Shown: one piece after another, positions 1 through 8,072 of the stretch
Numbering within the stretch: position 1 is the first letter of the stretch
How the letters are laid out: each line of letters starts with the position of its first letter
Source: CAYXVF01 sp964468125
GTDB taxonomy: Bacteria > Myxococcota > XYA12-FULL-58-9 > CAYXVF01
Assembly: GCA_964468125.1 (NCBI GenBank)
Contig: CAYXVF010000010.1
Location: 1 to 64,000 of the forward strand
DNA length: 64,000 nt
Reading direction: 5' to 3'
The notes under the pieces: model-generated
The model's database searches: none
What the model saw: only the letters and a program-made list of their open reading frames with translations
What the model was told of the DNA's origin: nothing
Position numbers and translations under genes: made by a program

Positions 1-312
1 TTGAGCGGGATACTGGAGGCCGACCGCCGAATCTGAGTGGCCAGTGAACGGTCCCCCCACAAGGCGCTGAAGCCGGAGCCGGCGGTGGAGCGGCGGACGG
101 TCAACCGATGTCCGGCCAACGGTGAAGGGTTGATCCGACGGCCTCGGCCTCCGACACGGAAACCGTTTCCGAGACCGAAACCGATTGCCGTTCCACCGAA
201 AACCGACGCCGTGGCCGAATCTGTGACCCGTCACCGGAGAGATCCGGAAAGCACCAACCGGTCGAACTTCACTGCCCATTTCGAACGCACGCCGAGCCAA
301 AACCAATTGGGA
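1..312. other. Low-complexity stretch with no supportable gene
   Basis: No reading frame here looks like a protein. The first 36 bases could be the end of an upstream gene (a frame closing with TGA at 34-36), but that is too short to judge. The rest is rich in CCGA/ACCG motifs and holds an odd-length palindrome at 157-171 with 7-base arms. It leads straight into an ABC-transporter remnant whose 5' part is missing, so the stretch may be recombined or decayed DNA. Confidence 0.3.
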
Positions 313-561
313 ATGGAGCCGACCCGTGGTCTCGATATTCTCGGCGTTCGCCAGCTCCGCAGCCTGCTGCGCACACTGCGCGATGCGGGACGAGCGGCGC
401 TCTTCTCGAGCCACGTCCTCGCGGAGGTCGAGGAGCTCGCGGACCGAATCGTCGTCATTCACGGTGGTCGGGTAGTGGCCGTCGAAAACCCGGCCACCCT
501 TCGCGGAAGTGCTTCGTCCCTCGAAGAAGCGGTCACAACTCTCACGGAGGCAGCAGCATGA
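313..561 (+). pseudogene. 3' remnant of NatA-type ABC transporter ATPase
   Basis: The frame encodes only the last ~80 residues of an ABC ATPase. It begins in the D-loop (EPTRGLD, normally preceded by the Walker B Asp) and keeps the switch histidine in the motif SSHVLAEVEELADRI, followed by a typical C-terminal tail. The Walker A, Q-loop and signature motif are absent, and the in-frame sequence upstream of 313 is unrelated. The stop overlaps the next start as ATGA at 558-561, so the original natA-natB translational coupling is preserved although the protein cannot bind ATP. NatA is named by family resemblance and by its partner. Function is very probably lost. Confidence 0.65.
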
Positions 562-1266
562 ATGCGCTCGATCAGGTCGTAGAGATCGTTCGCAAAGAAA
601 TGACCCAGGTCCTTCGTGATCGGCGCACCGTCCTCTCTACCCAACTCTATGCGCTGCTCGGCCCGGTCTTGCAGATCCCGGAGGACTACGCAACGAAGCG
701 CTCGCGTAGGAATCGGGCGACGCTCGAGCTCTACGTCGGCCGCGGCGCGGACTCGAAGCGAGCCGAGCAACGGGTGTCTTCCGTCGTCGTTGATGCGCCT
801 TCAGCCGGTCTCACCGCTCGCCTGGGTCACCGGGAAGTGGTTGGTCGTGGTCCTCTTTGCCTGGACCGGAGCGGTGGTGACGACCTTGGTCTCGGTTTTC
901 GCGCTTCAGCGTTTTGCACCTTCGATCGCCTCGAGCCTGGCGCTCAGCCCCACTCACGTGGCGCTTCTCTGCCTCACCGCCTTGCCTGTTGCACTCGTGG
1001 CTTCGGCGGTCTGCTTTGGGCTCGCCCTGCAGGCGCGCTCGACGATGGAGGCGCAAACCCGACTCACGCTCGTCACCCTGCTCCCCGTCGGACTGGGCCT
1101 GATGATCGCCACTTCGAGCGCGATACCGAGCGGATGGACCGTGCCGACCCTCCATGAGTTGACCGCGCTGCCCGAGTGGATCGCTGGCGCGCCCTTCCCG
1201 ACCCAGGAGTCGCTCACGACGACCCTGTTCGCCGTCGTCGCGGTGACATCACGGAAAACAATGTAG
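558..1266 (+). pseudogene. Decayed NatB-type ABC exporter permease
   Basis: Three pieces of an ABC-2/NatB permease lie in order but with missing parts. The start (558-680) carries the usual N-terminal VVEIVRKEMTQVLRDRRT and half of the first membrane helix. Positions 680-780 resemble the periplasmic domain (PEDYATK, LELYVGR). From about 800 the homology continues in another frame, with QPVSPLAWVTGKWL and three hydrophobic helices, ending at 1266. An intact NatB is about 380-400 residues with six helices, so large internal deletions and at least one frameshift are inferred. The last in-frame residues run into the sigma-factor remnant, which marks a deletion junction near 1240. Confidence 0.6.
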
Positions 1267-1424
1267 GCGTCAGGCTTTATCGAGCCCGCGCCGAGCTCAG
1301 GAAGAGGATGCAACGATGGCAGACGCGGAAAACTGGGACGAGCGCCCCCTCCGCGGTGAGCCTTTCGAGAACCTCTGGATCATTCTCGGCGCTGTCATCT
1401 AACTCTCCATCGAGTGTACACTAA
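1245..1424 (+). pseudogene. 3' remnant of an ECF sigma factor (region 4)
   Basis: About 25 codons from 1245 read DITENNVGVRLYRARAELRKR, the recognition-helix part of sigma-70 region 4 as in ECF sigma factors (consensus SENNVxVRLHRARxxLR). Region 2 and the start of region 4 are missing, replaced upstream by the NatB remnant. Downstream codons are unstructured read-through until 1424. The identification rests on one short motif, so confidence is moderate. The neighbouring small membrane ORF starting at 1316 fits the common arrangement in which an ECF gene is followed by a short membrane partner. Confidence 0.45.
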
Positions 1425-1501
1425 CCCGTTGGAAGGAGATGCATCGAATTCGCGAGCTGCACGCTGCCAAACGCCTGCGCGAGTCTCTTCTGGAGCAATG
1501 A
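1316..1501 (+). pseudogene. Small single-span membrane protein interrupted by TAA
   Basis: An ATG at 1316 opens a 28-codon frame ending in ENLWIILGAVI and a TAA at 1400-1402. The same frame then continues for 32 codons (LSIECTLTRWKEMHRI onward) to TGA at 1499-1501. Read through, it makes a ~60-residue protein with an acidic N-terminus, one hydrophobic span and a strongly basic, helical C-terminus, which is a sensible bitopic protein. The stop sits inside the membrane span, so a point mutation in a formerly intact gene is inferred. No known family was recognised. It follows the ECF remnant and could have been its partner. An ATG at 1439 with GGAAGG before it could express only the tail. Confidence 0.35.
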
Positions 1502-1646
1502 CGCTGAGTTTTTGCCCACCAGAGCACACACCCAGAACGAAATGTTTCCGGTGTGTTCACAATTCGCTGGCCGTTTCTTCTGTAAAGACACATGATGGGC
1601 GGAGCGCCGGGACCGACAGCCACTGGTTCGCGTCGCCGGAACCACC

Positions 1647-2336
1647 ATGGAAAAGCTCGAACGCATCATTGTCGCCGAGCCGTCGGAAGAAGCCGCCCAG
1701 ACGGTCGCCGAAAAGCTCGACAGACTCGCTCACGTCGTGGAGGTAACCCATCGCGGCTACGACGCCATCGCGCGCGTCAAAGACCTTGAGCCCGAGATGC
1801 TCGTCCTCTCCCTGGAGATTGGCGAGCCCGAAGCTTCGGACGTGCTGTCGACCATTCGAAAGGCCGGCATCGACTGCTTCGTCGTCGCCACGTACCGAGA
1901 GCTGTCGGTGCAGGGCATGAAGAAGCTGGGTAAGTTTGGCGTTGGCGAGTTTGTGGCCCTGCCGGTCGACGCGACCTCGATCTACCGCGCGGCGTCGACT
2001 TTCTTTGGACGCCCCTTTCGGCGCCACACGCGCCATCAAGTGACACTGCCTGTCAACCGTGTCGACGGCGCTCACGTAGGAAAGACGTTGGACCTCTCAG
2101 AGGGCGGCATGCAGGTGAGCCTCGAGCGCGAAGTCGCAGCCGGTACGAGTCAGCTCTGGGAAGTGGCACTCGACGACGGGGGAGAAAAGCCTCTGAGAGT
2201 TCGCTGCGCGGTTCTCGGAACGGACGTCATTGAAGGAAAAGCCACCGCTGCGCGGGTCGAGTTCGAGAAACTCGTCGGGCCAGACCTGGCGCGTTTGTCG
2301 CGCTTTCTCGAATCGCGGAGCGCCGGATCAGTTTGA
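1647..2336 (+). CDS. Receiver-like domain plus PilZ domain protein
   Basis: This 229-residue cytoplasmic protein has two parts. Residues ~5-120 resemble a CheY-like receiver fold (IIVAEPS at the start, LEPEMLVLSLEI in the place of the phospho-acceptor strand), but the usual Asp is not obvious, so phosphorylation is doubtful. Residues ~125-225 form a PilZ domain with the RxxxR element (RRHTRH) and DLSEGGM, matching the D/NxSxxG c-di-GMP-binding motif. A role as a c-di-GMP sensor controlling motility, envelope or development is inferred from the family. The ATG at 1647 is the first good start. No operon partner is apparent; the next gene converges and overlaps its end by 9 bases. Confidence 0.8.
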   Translation: MEKLERIIVAEPSEEAAQTVAEKLDRLAHVVEVTHRGYDAIARVKDLEPEMLVLSLEIGEPEASDVLSTIRKAGIDCFVVATYRELSVQGMKKLGKFGVGEFVALPVDATSIYRAASTFFGRPFRRHTRHQVTLPVNRVDGAHVGKTLDLSEGGMQVSLEREVAAGTSQLWEVALDDGGEKPLRVRCAVLGTDVIEGKATAARVEFEKLVGPDLARLSRFLESRSAGSV

Positions 2337-3014
2337 ATCGCGAGGCTCGAGCGTCGGCAGCTGGTCCGAGTCGAGCGGCACATCGAGGACCTCGTATTTC
2401 TTGCGAAGTGCCGCCCCCTGAAGCGCGTCGAAGTGCCACCACTCATTGCGAATGATCTTGAAACCCGCGTGAACCATCGCGTCGCGAAGCCGGCGACGGT
2501 TCTCGACCTGCTGTGGTGTGAGCTTGCCTTCGGCGAGATAGCGCTCCTCCCAACGGGGCTGGGCCAGCTTCTGGAAGGAGTCGTAGGGCGTTCCCATATC
2601 GACCTCTTCGCCATCGGGACCGTTCAGCGTGAGGTCTACGGCGGCGCCATAATTGTGCACCGAGCCGGTTCGTCCGTAGGGGTTCGCGACATAGCTCTGG
2701 TCCTTCGTGCCCTTGACGACTTCCCACATCGCCTTTTGCACCGAGCGGGGGCGATAGCAGTCCTTGAATCGGAACGTATAGCCCGAGTGGTTCTCGTCCA
2801 AGAAGCTCTGGGCCTTCACGAGCATCCCGGCCACCGCTGGTCGGAGAAGGCAGCGAGCGGTGGGATAGAGCACGCGTCCGGTGAAGTTGTCCGTCGTTGC
2901 GTAGCGAATATCGAGAGACCAACGTCCGTCCAAGGCCGATACATCGATCAGATCGATCTCCTCGGCACCGGCGGGGGCAGCGGTCAAAAGAATGATCGAG
3001 GCCAGGGCACGCAT
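2328..3014 (-). CDS. Secreted D-Ala-D-Ala dipeptidase, VanX-like (M15)
   Basis: This 228-residue protein starts at ATG 3014 with a short signal peptide (MRALASIILLTAAPAGA). Peptidase family M15D hallmarks are visible: the zinc-binding SVHNYGAAVDLT (SxHxxGxAxD) and the C-terminal EWWHFD with the third His. The conserved arginine-containing CYRP segment of the VanX family is also present. The enzyme hydrolyses D-Ala-D-Ala or related murein dipeptides. With an export signal and no van regulatory genes nearby, a role in peptidoglycan recycling or degrading foreign wall material is more likely than vancomycin resistance. The frame is open further upstream, but that extension is unstructured and lacks a sensible start. 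Confidence 0.85.
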   Translation of the reverse strand: MRALASIILLTAAPAGAEEIDLIDVSALDGRWSLDIRYATTDNFTGRVLYPTARCLLRPAVAGMLVKAQSFLDENHSGYTFRFKDCYRPRSVQKAMWEVVKGTKDQSYVANPYGRTGSVHNYGAAVDLTLNGPDGEEVDMGTPYDSFQKLAQPRWEERYLAEGKLTPQQVENRRRLRDAMVHAGFKIIRNEWWHFDALQGAALRKKYEVLDVPLDSDQLPTLEPRDSN

Positions 3015-3178
3015 GCTCGCATGCAACCACAAACGAGCCCCACGCGCCAAAGGCCTGCTCCTTTTGGCGTCCCTGGCCGGCCGTCGACCTGAGTTCCCCA
3101 GACCTTCGACGGTAGGGGTCCAATAGAGCGGACCGCCGGCGATGCGACCCTTCGCGGTGCGTTCCCGGAGCTGGGCGA

Positions 3179-3535
3179 TGGAAACGCAAGATCGAACAGC
3201 TACGCGCCGCAGGCGTTGTATTCCTGGTGGGCACGGACTCGGGGATCCCCGCCAAGTTTCACCGCCAGAGCACGTGGAACGAGCTCGACGTGTGGGTCCG
3301 CGTGATGGGCATTTCGCCGAAGGACGCGATTCGCGCCGCCACTTACTGGCCATCCGTGCTCATGGGGGTCTCGGAGCAATGGGGCACGGTGTCGAAAGGC
3401 AAAAAAGCCGACATCATCGCGGTTCGGGGCAATGTGCTCAAGCACATCAACATTTTCTCCCGCCTCGACTTCGTGATGAAGGACGGAACCGTCTACAAAC
3501 GAGACGGAGCCCCGGTGGAATCAGCGTTGCGCTAG
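3179..3535 (+). pseudogene. 3' fragment of an imidazolonepropionase-like amidohydrolase
   Basis: From about 3179 the frame reads WKRKIEQLRAAGVVFLVGTDSG, then a typical amidohydrolase C-terminus: the metal-binding Asp in GTDSG, the GISPKDAIRAATYWPS helix, GTVSKGKKADIIAV and a closing beta-sandwich strand. A complete enzyme has about 400-480 residues, and the TIM-barrel N-terminus with HxH and the other metal ligands is missing. Upstream of 3179 the homology stops abruptly in the spacer of the divergent dipeptidase gene. It is a 5'-truncated remnant; a short product could start at GTG 3227 but would not be catalytic. Confidence 0.65.
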
Positions 3536-3538
3536 ACT

Positions 3539-5902
3539 TCAAATTCCTCGGAAGCCGAAGGGATAGTTGACGACCACGGAGCCGCCGCGCGGCTGAGGGA
3601 ACTTCCAGCTCTTTATCGCACTCAACATGCAGTTGACCGCGGCCGTCGAGTTGAGCGTCGAGCTCTTCTGGCGAGCAGAGGATACGCTGCCCGAGGTGCT
3701 GATCACCCATTCGATTTGGACCTTACCCGTGAGCCCCGGCGTCTTGGTGAGTTCGCGTTCATAGCAGCGCTGAATCTGGCCGACATTCTTGTTCACGACC
3801 TTTGCGATCTCTTCTGGACTCAGGCTGCCACCGGACTGCTTGATCCGCCGAGCCGGCGCCTTGCTCACCATGCCCCGGACTTTGCCTGACGGCGCTCCGC
3901 CGCTGATCTGACCGGCGCCGCCCTTGCCGCCCTTGAGAAGCGCCAGCGCCCCCTTGGTCGCCACACCACCACCACCGCCGCCGAGATTGACGTCGCTCGT
4001 GGGCGCCTTCCCGATCAAGCCGGAGGCTTTGAAGCCGCCCTTGCTCCCGGGGACCTTCGCCGCGGAAAGGTTCGACAGCGAAGCCACCGCCGAGGCCGGT
4101 CCAGGAGCCGCGCTGCTGCCCTTCTTGTTGAGCAAGCCAAGAACACCCGCAGGCTTGCTCGACGTTCCTCCCGCGACTTCCTTCTTCACGTTCTTGTTCG
4201 GCTTGTTGGCACGAAGCTTCGGCTGTTTCCTCGGCTTCGGTTCCGGCTCCGGTGCCGCCTGAGGCTCGGGTTCCGGCGCCTCGGGTTCCGGCTCCGGCTC
4301 GGGCTCTGGTTCCGGCTCCTGCTCGAGCTCGAGTTCCGCTTCGAGATTGATCTCCACGAAATCATCCCCAGGGGGGACGGGCTTGCTCGCGGACGCGACA
4401 CCTAGGATCCACACTACGACGAACGCCATGAGGTGCGCTCCAAAGCTCCCGAGACCGGAGTAGCGAGTCACCGCACCCGGGATCAGTCGATCCTTCACAG
4501 AGCGTCGGTCTACGATCTTCTCCGGCGGACGGGCGTAGCGCACGTGGTAGCGGTTTCCGCCGCTTTCGACGTCGAGGACCTCGCCCGGTTTCATCACCAG
4601 ACCGACCCGATTGCGTTTGATCTGCGAGCGGTTCGGAGTCTCCACGACCTTTTCCAAAGGAAGCTCCGACCCGGCCCGGTGCAGACGCCCGGCCACGTCT
4701 TTCGGTACCTCGATCACCGTGGTCCCGTTGCGCTTGAACTGAGCGAGCTTGAAACGCTGTGGCAGATCTTTCGGGCGACGCAACCCCTTCACGTGAGGTC
4801 CAACCCAGTAGCTCTGCCCCGGTCGGAGAAGCGCAACGTCGTTGACACTGTCGCCTTTGAGTGTCACGACCTCGACTTGGTAGGGCGCATCTCGTGACCC
4901 CGCGGCCACGATCGCATCCTCCGCGATGAGCTTTTCAGCGAGGGAATAAGGCGGAACGTAGTTGAGCTCCTCGAGCTCGTCTTCGTCGAGATCGTCGTCG
5001 TCGTAGGGAGCGAGTGTTGCACCGCTCGGCTCGTCGAGCGCCGCGGTTTCGTTCATGGCGTCGTCGCCAAAGAGCTCTTGCTCGTCTAAGACGGCGCCTC
5101 CAGACTTCGACTTCTCTTGTTTCTTCTGCGGCTTGCCGAGGCGACTGCGCAGATCGAACATCGCGGGCCGCGCCAGGGCCTCGGCCCGCGCGTCGAGATC
5201 GAGGGACGTCTCGCCGAAGGCGGACTCTCCATCCCCTTCGAGCACATCGGCGAGGTTGTCGCTCGGGACGTCGGTCTCGTCCGAAAGCCCCATGCCCTCG
5301 AGCATTTCGCCGAGCTGATTGTTGTCTACGGGGTCCAGTCGGCTGCGAAACTCCGGCCCGGCGCGCGTCGCTTCGCGCTGATCGGGTTCGAGGTCATCAA
5401 AGTCGCTCAGATCGTTCGGATCGAACGGAGCACTCGAGTCGTGACCGCCCAGAATCGGCGCGTCGGTGGTTGACGACTCCATCTCTGCTGGCGCGGGCCG
5501 GGCCGGGGCCGGGGGAGCGGATGCGCGTCGTCCACTGGCGGGCTGGACGCGTGTCCGATCCGACTCCGCTCGATTGGACTTCTTGCCGCCGCTCAGCTTC
5601 AGCTTCAGCGTGAATTCACCGATCGTGATTTCATCGAGGCGGGTGATCTTCGCTGACTCGACTCGCTGGTCGTTGACCAAGATACCGTTGGTGCTCGCCT
5701 GGTCCTCAATCGTGATCTCGTTGCCGTTCACTGTGATCAGTGCGTGTGCGCGACTGACCTGGCCCGACTCCAACACGAGATCCGCTTCGTCGGGATCGCG
5801 ACCGACGACCACTTCACGTTCCGCGAAGATATCGGTCCCCAGAAACTCTCCCTCTCGGAAGATGTAGATCTGCAGGACTGAAGGACTCGGTCGGCTCGTC
5901 AC
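3539..5902 (-). CDS. FHA-domain TonB-like transducer (AgmX/PglI C-terminus)
   Basis: This 787-residue protein starts at GTG 5902. Residues ~15-105 are a forkhead-associated domain (GRDP, SRAHA, STNGILVN) that would read phosphothreonine in the cytoplasm. An acidic linker and an uncharacterised middle region (~330-460) follow. One membrane span lies at ~485-506, then a Pro-Glu stalk (~520-550) of the TonB type and a Gly/Ala/Lys-rich linker. Residues ~690-787 match the AgmX/PglI-like C-terminal domain found in myxobacterial motility and TonB-like proteins (single IQRCYERELTK segment, final NYPFGFRGI). It lies 4 bases after a small exported protein and behind an ExbB-ExbD-ExbD set, so it is inferred to couple proton-motive force to the outer envelope under kinase control. 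Confidence 0.8.
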   Translation of the reverse strand: MTSRPSPSVLQIYIFREGEFLGTDIFAEREVVVGRDPDEADLVLESGQVSRAHALITVNGNEITIEDQASTNGILVNDQRVESAKITRLDEITIGEFTLKLKLSGGKKSNRAESDRTRVQPASGRRASAPPAPARPAPAEMESSTTDAPILGGHDSSAPFDPNDLSDFDDLEPDQREATRAGPEFRSRLDPVDNNQLGEMLEGMGLSDETDVPSDNLADVLEGDGESAFGETSLDLDARAEALARPAMFDLRSRLGKPQKKQEKSKSGGAVLDEQELFGDDAMNETAALDEPSGATLAPYDDDDLDEDELEELNYVPPYSLAEKLIAEDAIVAAGSRDAPYQVEVVTLKGDSVNDVALLRPGQSYWVGPHVKGLRRPKDLPQRFKLAQFKRNGTTVIEVPKDVAGRLHRAGSELPLEKVVETPNRSQIKRNRVGLVMKPGEVLDVESGGNRYHVRYARPPEKIVDRRSVKDRLIPGAVTRYSGLGSFGAHLMAFVVVWILGVASASKPVPPGDDFVEINLEAELELEQEPEPEPEPEPEPEAPEPEPQAAPEPEPKPRKQPKLRANKPNKNVKKEVAGGTSSKPAGVLGLLNKKGSSAAPGPASAVASLSNLSAAKVPGSKGGFKASGLIGKAPTSDVNLGGGGGGVATKGALALLKGGKGGAGQISGGAPSGKVRGMVSKAPARRIKQSGGSLSPEEIAKVVNKNVGQIQRCYERELTKTPGLTGKVQIEWVISTSGSVSSARQKSSTLNSTAAVNCMLSAIKSWKFPQPRGGSVVVNYPFGFRGI

Positions 5903-5906
5903 AGGC

Positions 5907-6152
5907 TCACCCTTGCTCGTCCTCGAAGATAGTGCGGATCACCTTCTGCCGGAATGTGCGCTTGATGCGCACCAGGCTTTCGATCTCGATTTGCTGGCGG
6001 TTGTAGATGTAAACGGAGCCCGCCTTCTTCGTCTGCCCCTGAATCAGCCGGTCGTCGAAGTCGATGCGTGTGGGTCCGCTCACCCCCTGGGCTAATGCGA
6101 TACTCGGGAAGAGAACCACCGCAGCCAACACCATCGAGAAACGTCCCTTCAT
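5907..6152 (-). CDS. Small exported protein of the ExbBD operon
   Basis: An 81-residue product starts at ATG 6152 behind a GGAG ribosome site; a GTG one codon earlier is less likely. Residues 1-~22 form a signal peptide ending in ALA. The mature part is short and charged (IDFDDRLIQGQTKKAG, then YIYNRQQIEIESLVRIKR). No named family was recognised. Its place between the second ExbD gene (9 bases upstream) and the FHA/TonB-like gene (4 bases downstream) suggests a periplasmic or outer-membrane accessory of the same complex. Similar small secreted proteins accompany TonB-like clusters in myxobacteria, but that parallel is inference. Confidence 0.7.
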   Translation of the reverse strand: MKGRFSMVLAAVVLFPSIALAQGVSGPTRIDFDDRLIQGQTKKAGSVYIYNRQQIEIESLVRIKRTFRQKVIRTIFEDEQG

Positions 6153-6161
6153 CACCCACTC

Positions 6162-6659
6162 CTAAACAGAACGACTCACGGCCAGTCGAAACTTGACGAA
6201 TCCCGCCGCTGCGGCGGTCTTCATGATCCGCTCGATCACGTAGTACTTCGTGCCCTTGGCCGCCTCGAAGTAGATGACCTCGTCGTCGCCTTCCTCATCA
6301 GCGCTTCCCTGACTCGCGAGGCGCGCCTTCTCGCGCTTGAGGTCACGGAGCAATGGTTCTACCAACTTCTCCCGGTTCATGTCGCTCGGATTGAGGTCCC
6401 CGCCGCGCAGGGTGATCGACGGCTGCTCCGAATCTTCGATGAAAACTGCGTCAGCGCCGATGGACACCTTCACGGCGAGCTTGGGTGGCCTCTCAGAGTC
6501 CGAGGCGGGAAGGTCGAAGCCCTTGGGGGGATTGATCTCCTCCTCCTGGCTGGAGAAGCTCACGAGAAGAAAGATCAGCACGATGGTCAGAACATCCATC
6601 AACGACGTGATGTTTAGGGTCATTTCCTTCGCTTCGCGCGTTCGGCCCTTTTTCATCAT
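6162..6659 (-). CDS. exbD: ExbD/TolR-family proton-channel subunit (second copy)
   Basis: This 165-residue protein has a short basic cytoplasmic N-terminus, one membrane span (LNITSLMDVLTIVLIFLLVSF, ~16-36) carrying the conserved Asp of ExbD/TolR that relays protons, and a periplasmic domain to residue 165. An acidic insertion (residues ~125-140) is unusual. It lies 68 bases after the first ExbD copy and 9 bases before a small exported protein. The gene set ExbB-ExbD-ExbD suggests a heteromeric stator with two distinct ExbD chains, as in myxobacterial gliding and TonB-like clusters. The family call is secure; the partner specificity is inferred. Confidence 0.9.
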   Translation of the reverse strand: MMKKGRTREAKEMTLNITSLMDVLTIVLIFLLVSFSSQEEEINPPKGFDLPASDSERPPKLAVKVSIGADAVFIEDSEQPSITLRGGDLNPSDMNREKLVEPLLRDLKREKARLASQGSADEEGDDEVIYFEAAKGTKYYVIERIMKTAAAAGFVKFRLAVSRSV

Positions 6660-6727
6660 CTCCCGTGTTCTCCCGCTCGATCACTACTCTCGATGAGGCA
6701 GTTCGAGCTCGTTTTTCTCCACCGGAG

Positions 6728-7264
6728 TCACTTGACGAGGCTGGACAGCACCACCCGCGGAAACAGCTTGATACGCTGTTTGGCGCCGGCGACCACCTCG
6801 GTCGTTTCACGTACTGCATCCAATGCGAACACGACTTCTTCGTAAGGCACGTCGTCGTCGGCCACGACGATCACGGTGTCCGACTTGATGTAAGTGCCCT
6901 TGATCTGCGCGGCCGCGTCGGTCAGAGCCGTCCACATCGCTTCCTCTTCGGCCTTGTCCCCCTTTGCCTTGGGGACCGTCTTTTTGAGCTTCTTCAGAAC
7001 ATCCGGGTCAATCGTGTCGCTCGACGCGCTCATCTTGAACTCGGTTTCGCTGATGTTCAGGTTCAAGGTGATCTTGTCATCTTCCTTTGCGATGTCGGTC
7101 TCTTCACCCGGCTCGCCCGCGACCGGGACACTCACCTGAATCACCGACAAGTGAAAGAACGCAGCGCTCATCAACAGAAAGGGGATGAGGGCGGTGAACA
7201 GGTTCATGATCGGGATGAGGTTCGGTTGAACCTCTTCCTGTTCTTCTGCGTACTTGCTGCTCAT
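6728..7264 (-). CDS. exbD: ExbD/TolR-family proton-channel subunit (first copy)
   Basis: This 178-residue protein has a cytoplasmic N-terminus (KYAEEQEEVQPNLIP), one membrane span at ~15-38 and a periplasmic domain ending in a basic tail. The helix reads IMNLFTALIPFLLMSAAFF, where the usual membrane Asp of ExbD (normally IxLVDVML) is replaced by Asn or is missing. Only the second copy (6162-6659) keeps a clear Asp, so this chain may be structural and not proton-relaying. It lies 7 bases after the ExbB-like gene, consistent with one transcript. Confidence 0.85.
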   Translation of the reverse strand: MSSKYAEEQEEVQPNLIPIMNLFTALIPFLLMSAAFFHLSVIQVSVPVAGEPGEETDIAKEDDKITLNLNISETEFKMSASSDTIDPDVLKKLKKTVPKAKGDKAEEEAMWTALTDAAAQIKGTYIKSDTVIVVADDDVPYEEVVFALDAVRETTEVVAGAKQRIKLFPRVVLSSLVK

Positions 7265-7271
7265 CGATGGC

Positions 7272-7910
7272 TCAGGCCCGCTTCTTCGCCATGCGGCGGT
7301 TGCGCGCTGAGAGGTAGTTGAAGAGGTCCGTCGCCTTGGTCTCGATTTCCATCAGGAGTGCATTCTGACGACTCTGGAGGATCGTAAAGGCGACGATCGA
7401 CGGAATCGCTGCGATCAAACCAAACGCAGTCGTGAACATCGCGACGGAGATGCCCTTCGAGAGAACTTCCTGCTTCGCGGCCGCATCGGCTTGGGCCACA
7501 CCCTTGAAGGATTCGACCAGGCCGAGAATCGTTCCGAGCAGACCGAGCAGCGTTGCTACGTTTGCGAGCATCGACAGGTAAGGGATTCGCTTCGTGACAC
7601 TGGGTACCGCCTTCATCGTCGCGGCTTCCATCGAACGCTGAATGTCCTTATCGCTCTCGTTCGCCTTCATCAGACCCGACTTGAGCACGTTGGCTAAGGG
7701 GTGCGATTGCTCGACGTTGCAGACCTCGATGGCCTTCGAGAACTTTTTCTCCTCGAGATAACCGATGATCTGGTTGAGGAACTGCTCCGCGTTGAGGCGG
7801 TAGCGAAAATAGAGGAAATAGGACCGCTCGATGATGAGGACCCAAGAAGCAAAGGAGGTGGCCAGGATGATCCACATGAAGGCGCCACCCCGGTTCATGA
7901 CCTCGAGCAT
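7272..7910 (-). CDS. exbB: MotA/TolQ/ExbB-family proton-channel protein
   Basis: This 212-residue protein starts at ATG 7910 behind a GGGAGAG ribosome site. Three hydrophobic helices lie at ~10-30, ~115-140 and ~155-180, with a cytoplasmic loop between the first two, the usual TolQ/ExbB layout. The conserved core of the second and third helices is visible (LLGLLGTILGLVESF and ISVAMFTTAFGLIAAIPSIVAF). It opens the operon ExbB-ExbD-ExbD-small exported protein-FHA/TonB-like transducer and should form the stator pentamer that harvests proton-motive force. The 160-base stretch upstream (7911-8072) is the likely promoter region, shared with the end of a lipoprotein gene. Confidence 0.9.
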   Translation of the reverse strand: MLEVMNRGGAFMWIILATSFASWVLIIERSYFLYFRYRLNAEQFLNQIIGYLEEKKFSKAIEVCNVEQSHPLANVLKSGLMKANESDKDIQRSMEAATMKAVPSVTKRIPYLSMLANVATLLGLLGTILGLVESFKGVAQADAAAKQEVLSKGISVAMFTTAFGLIAAIPSIVAFTILQSRQNALLMEIETKATDLFNYLSARNRRMAKKRA

Positions 7911-8072
7911 CAAATCTCTCCCGTTGTCGGTCTAAAGGAACTTACTTCGATGGAACTCTCGTCGCCGCTCGAAATTCGCGGCTTCCCGCAGTTGCATTTT
8001 TACCCGCTTCGAGCGCACCGAACAAGAATCGCTGAGGGTGCGACACCCCCCGACCTCAGATCGAGTAGCGGA

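Noticed and set aside
157..171. Short odd palindrome in the first 200 bases
   Set aside because: Arms of seven bases around one base in a low-complexity region next to decayed genes; no gene start lies nearby, so no operator call was made.
3015..3353. Extended N-terminus of the dipeptidase up to 3353
   Set aside because: The extension is Arg/Ser-rich with no signal, and a clear signal peptide begins at ATG 3014.
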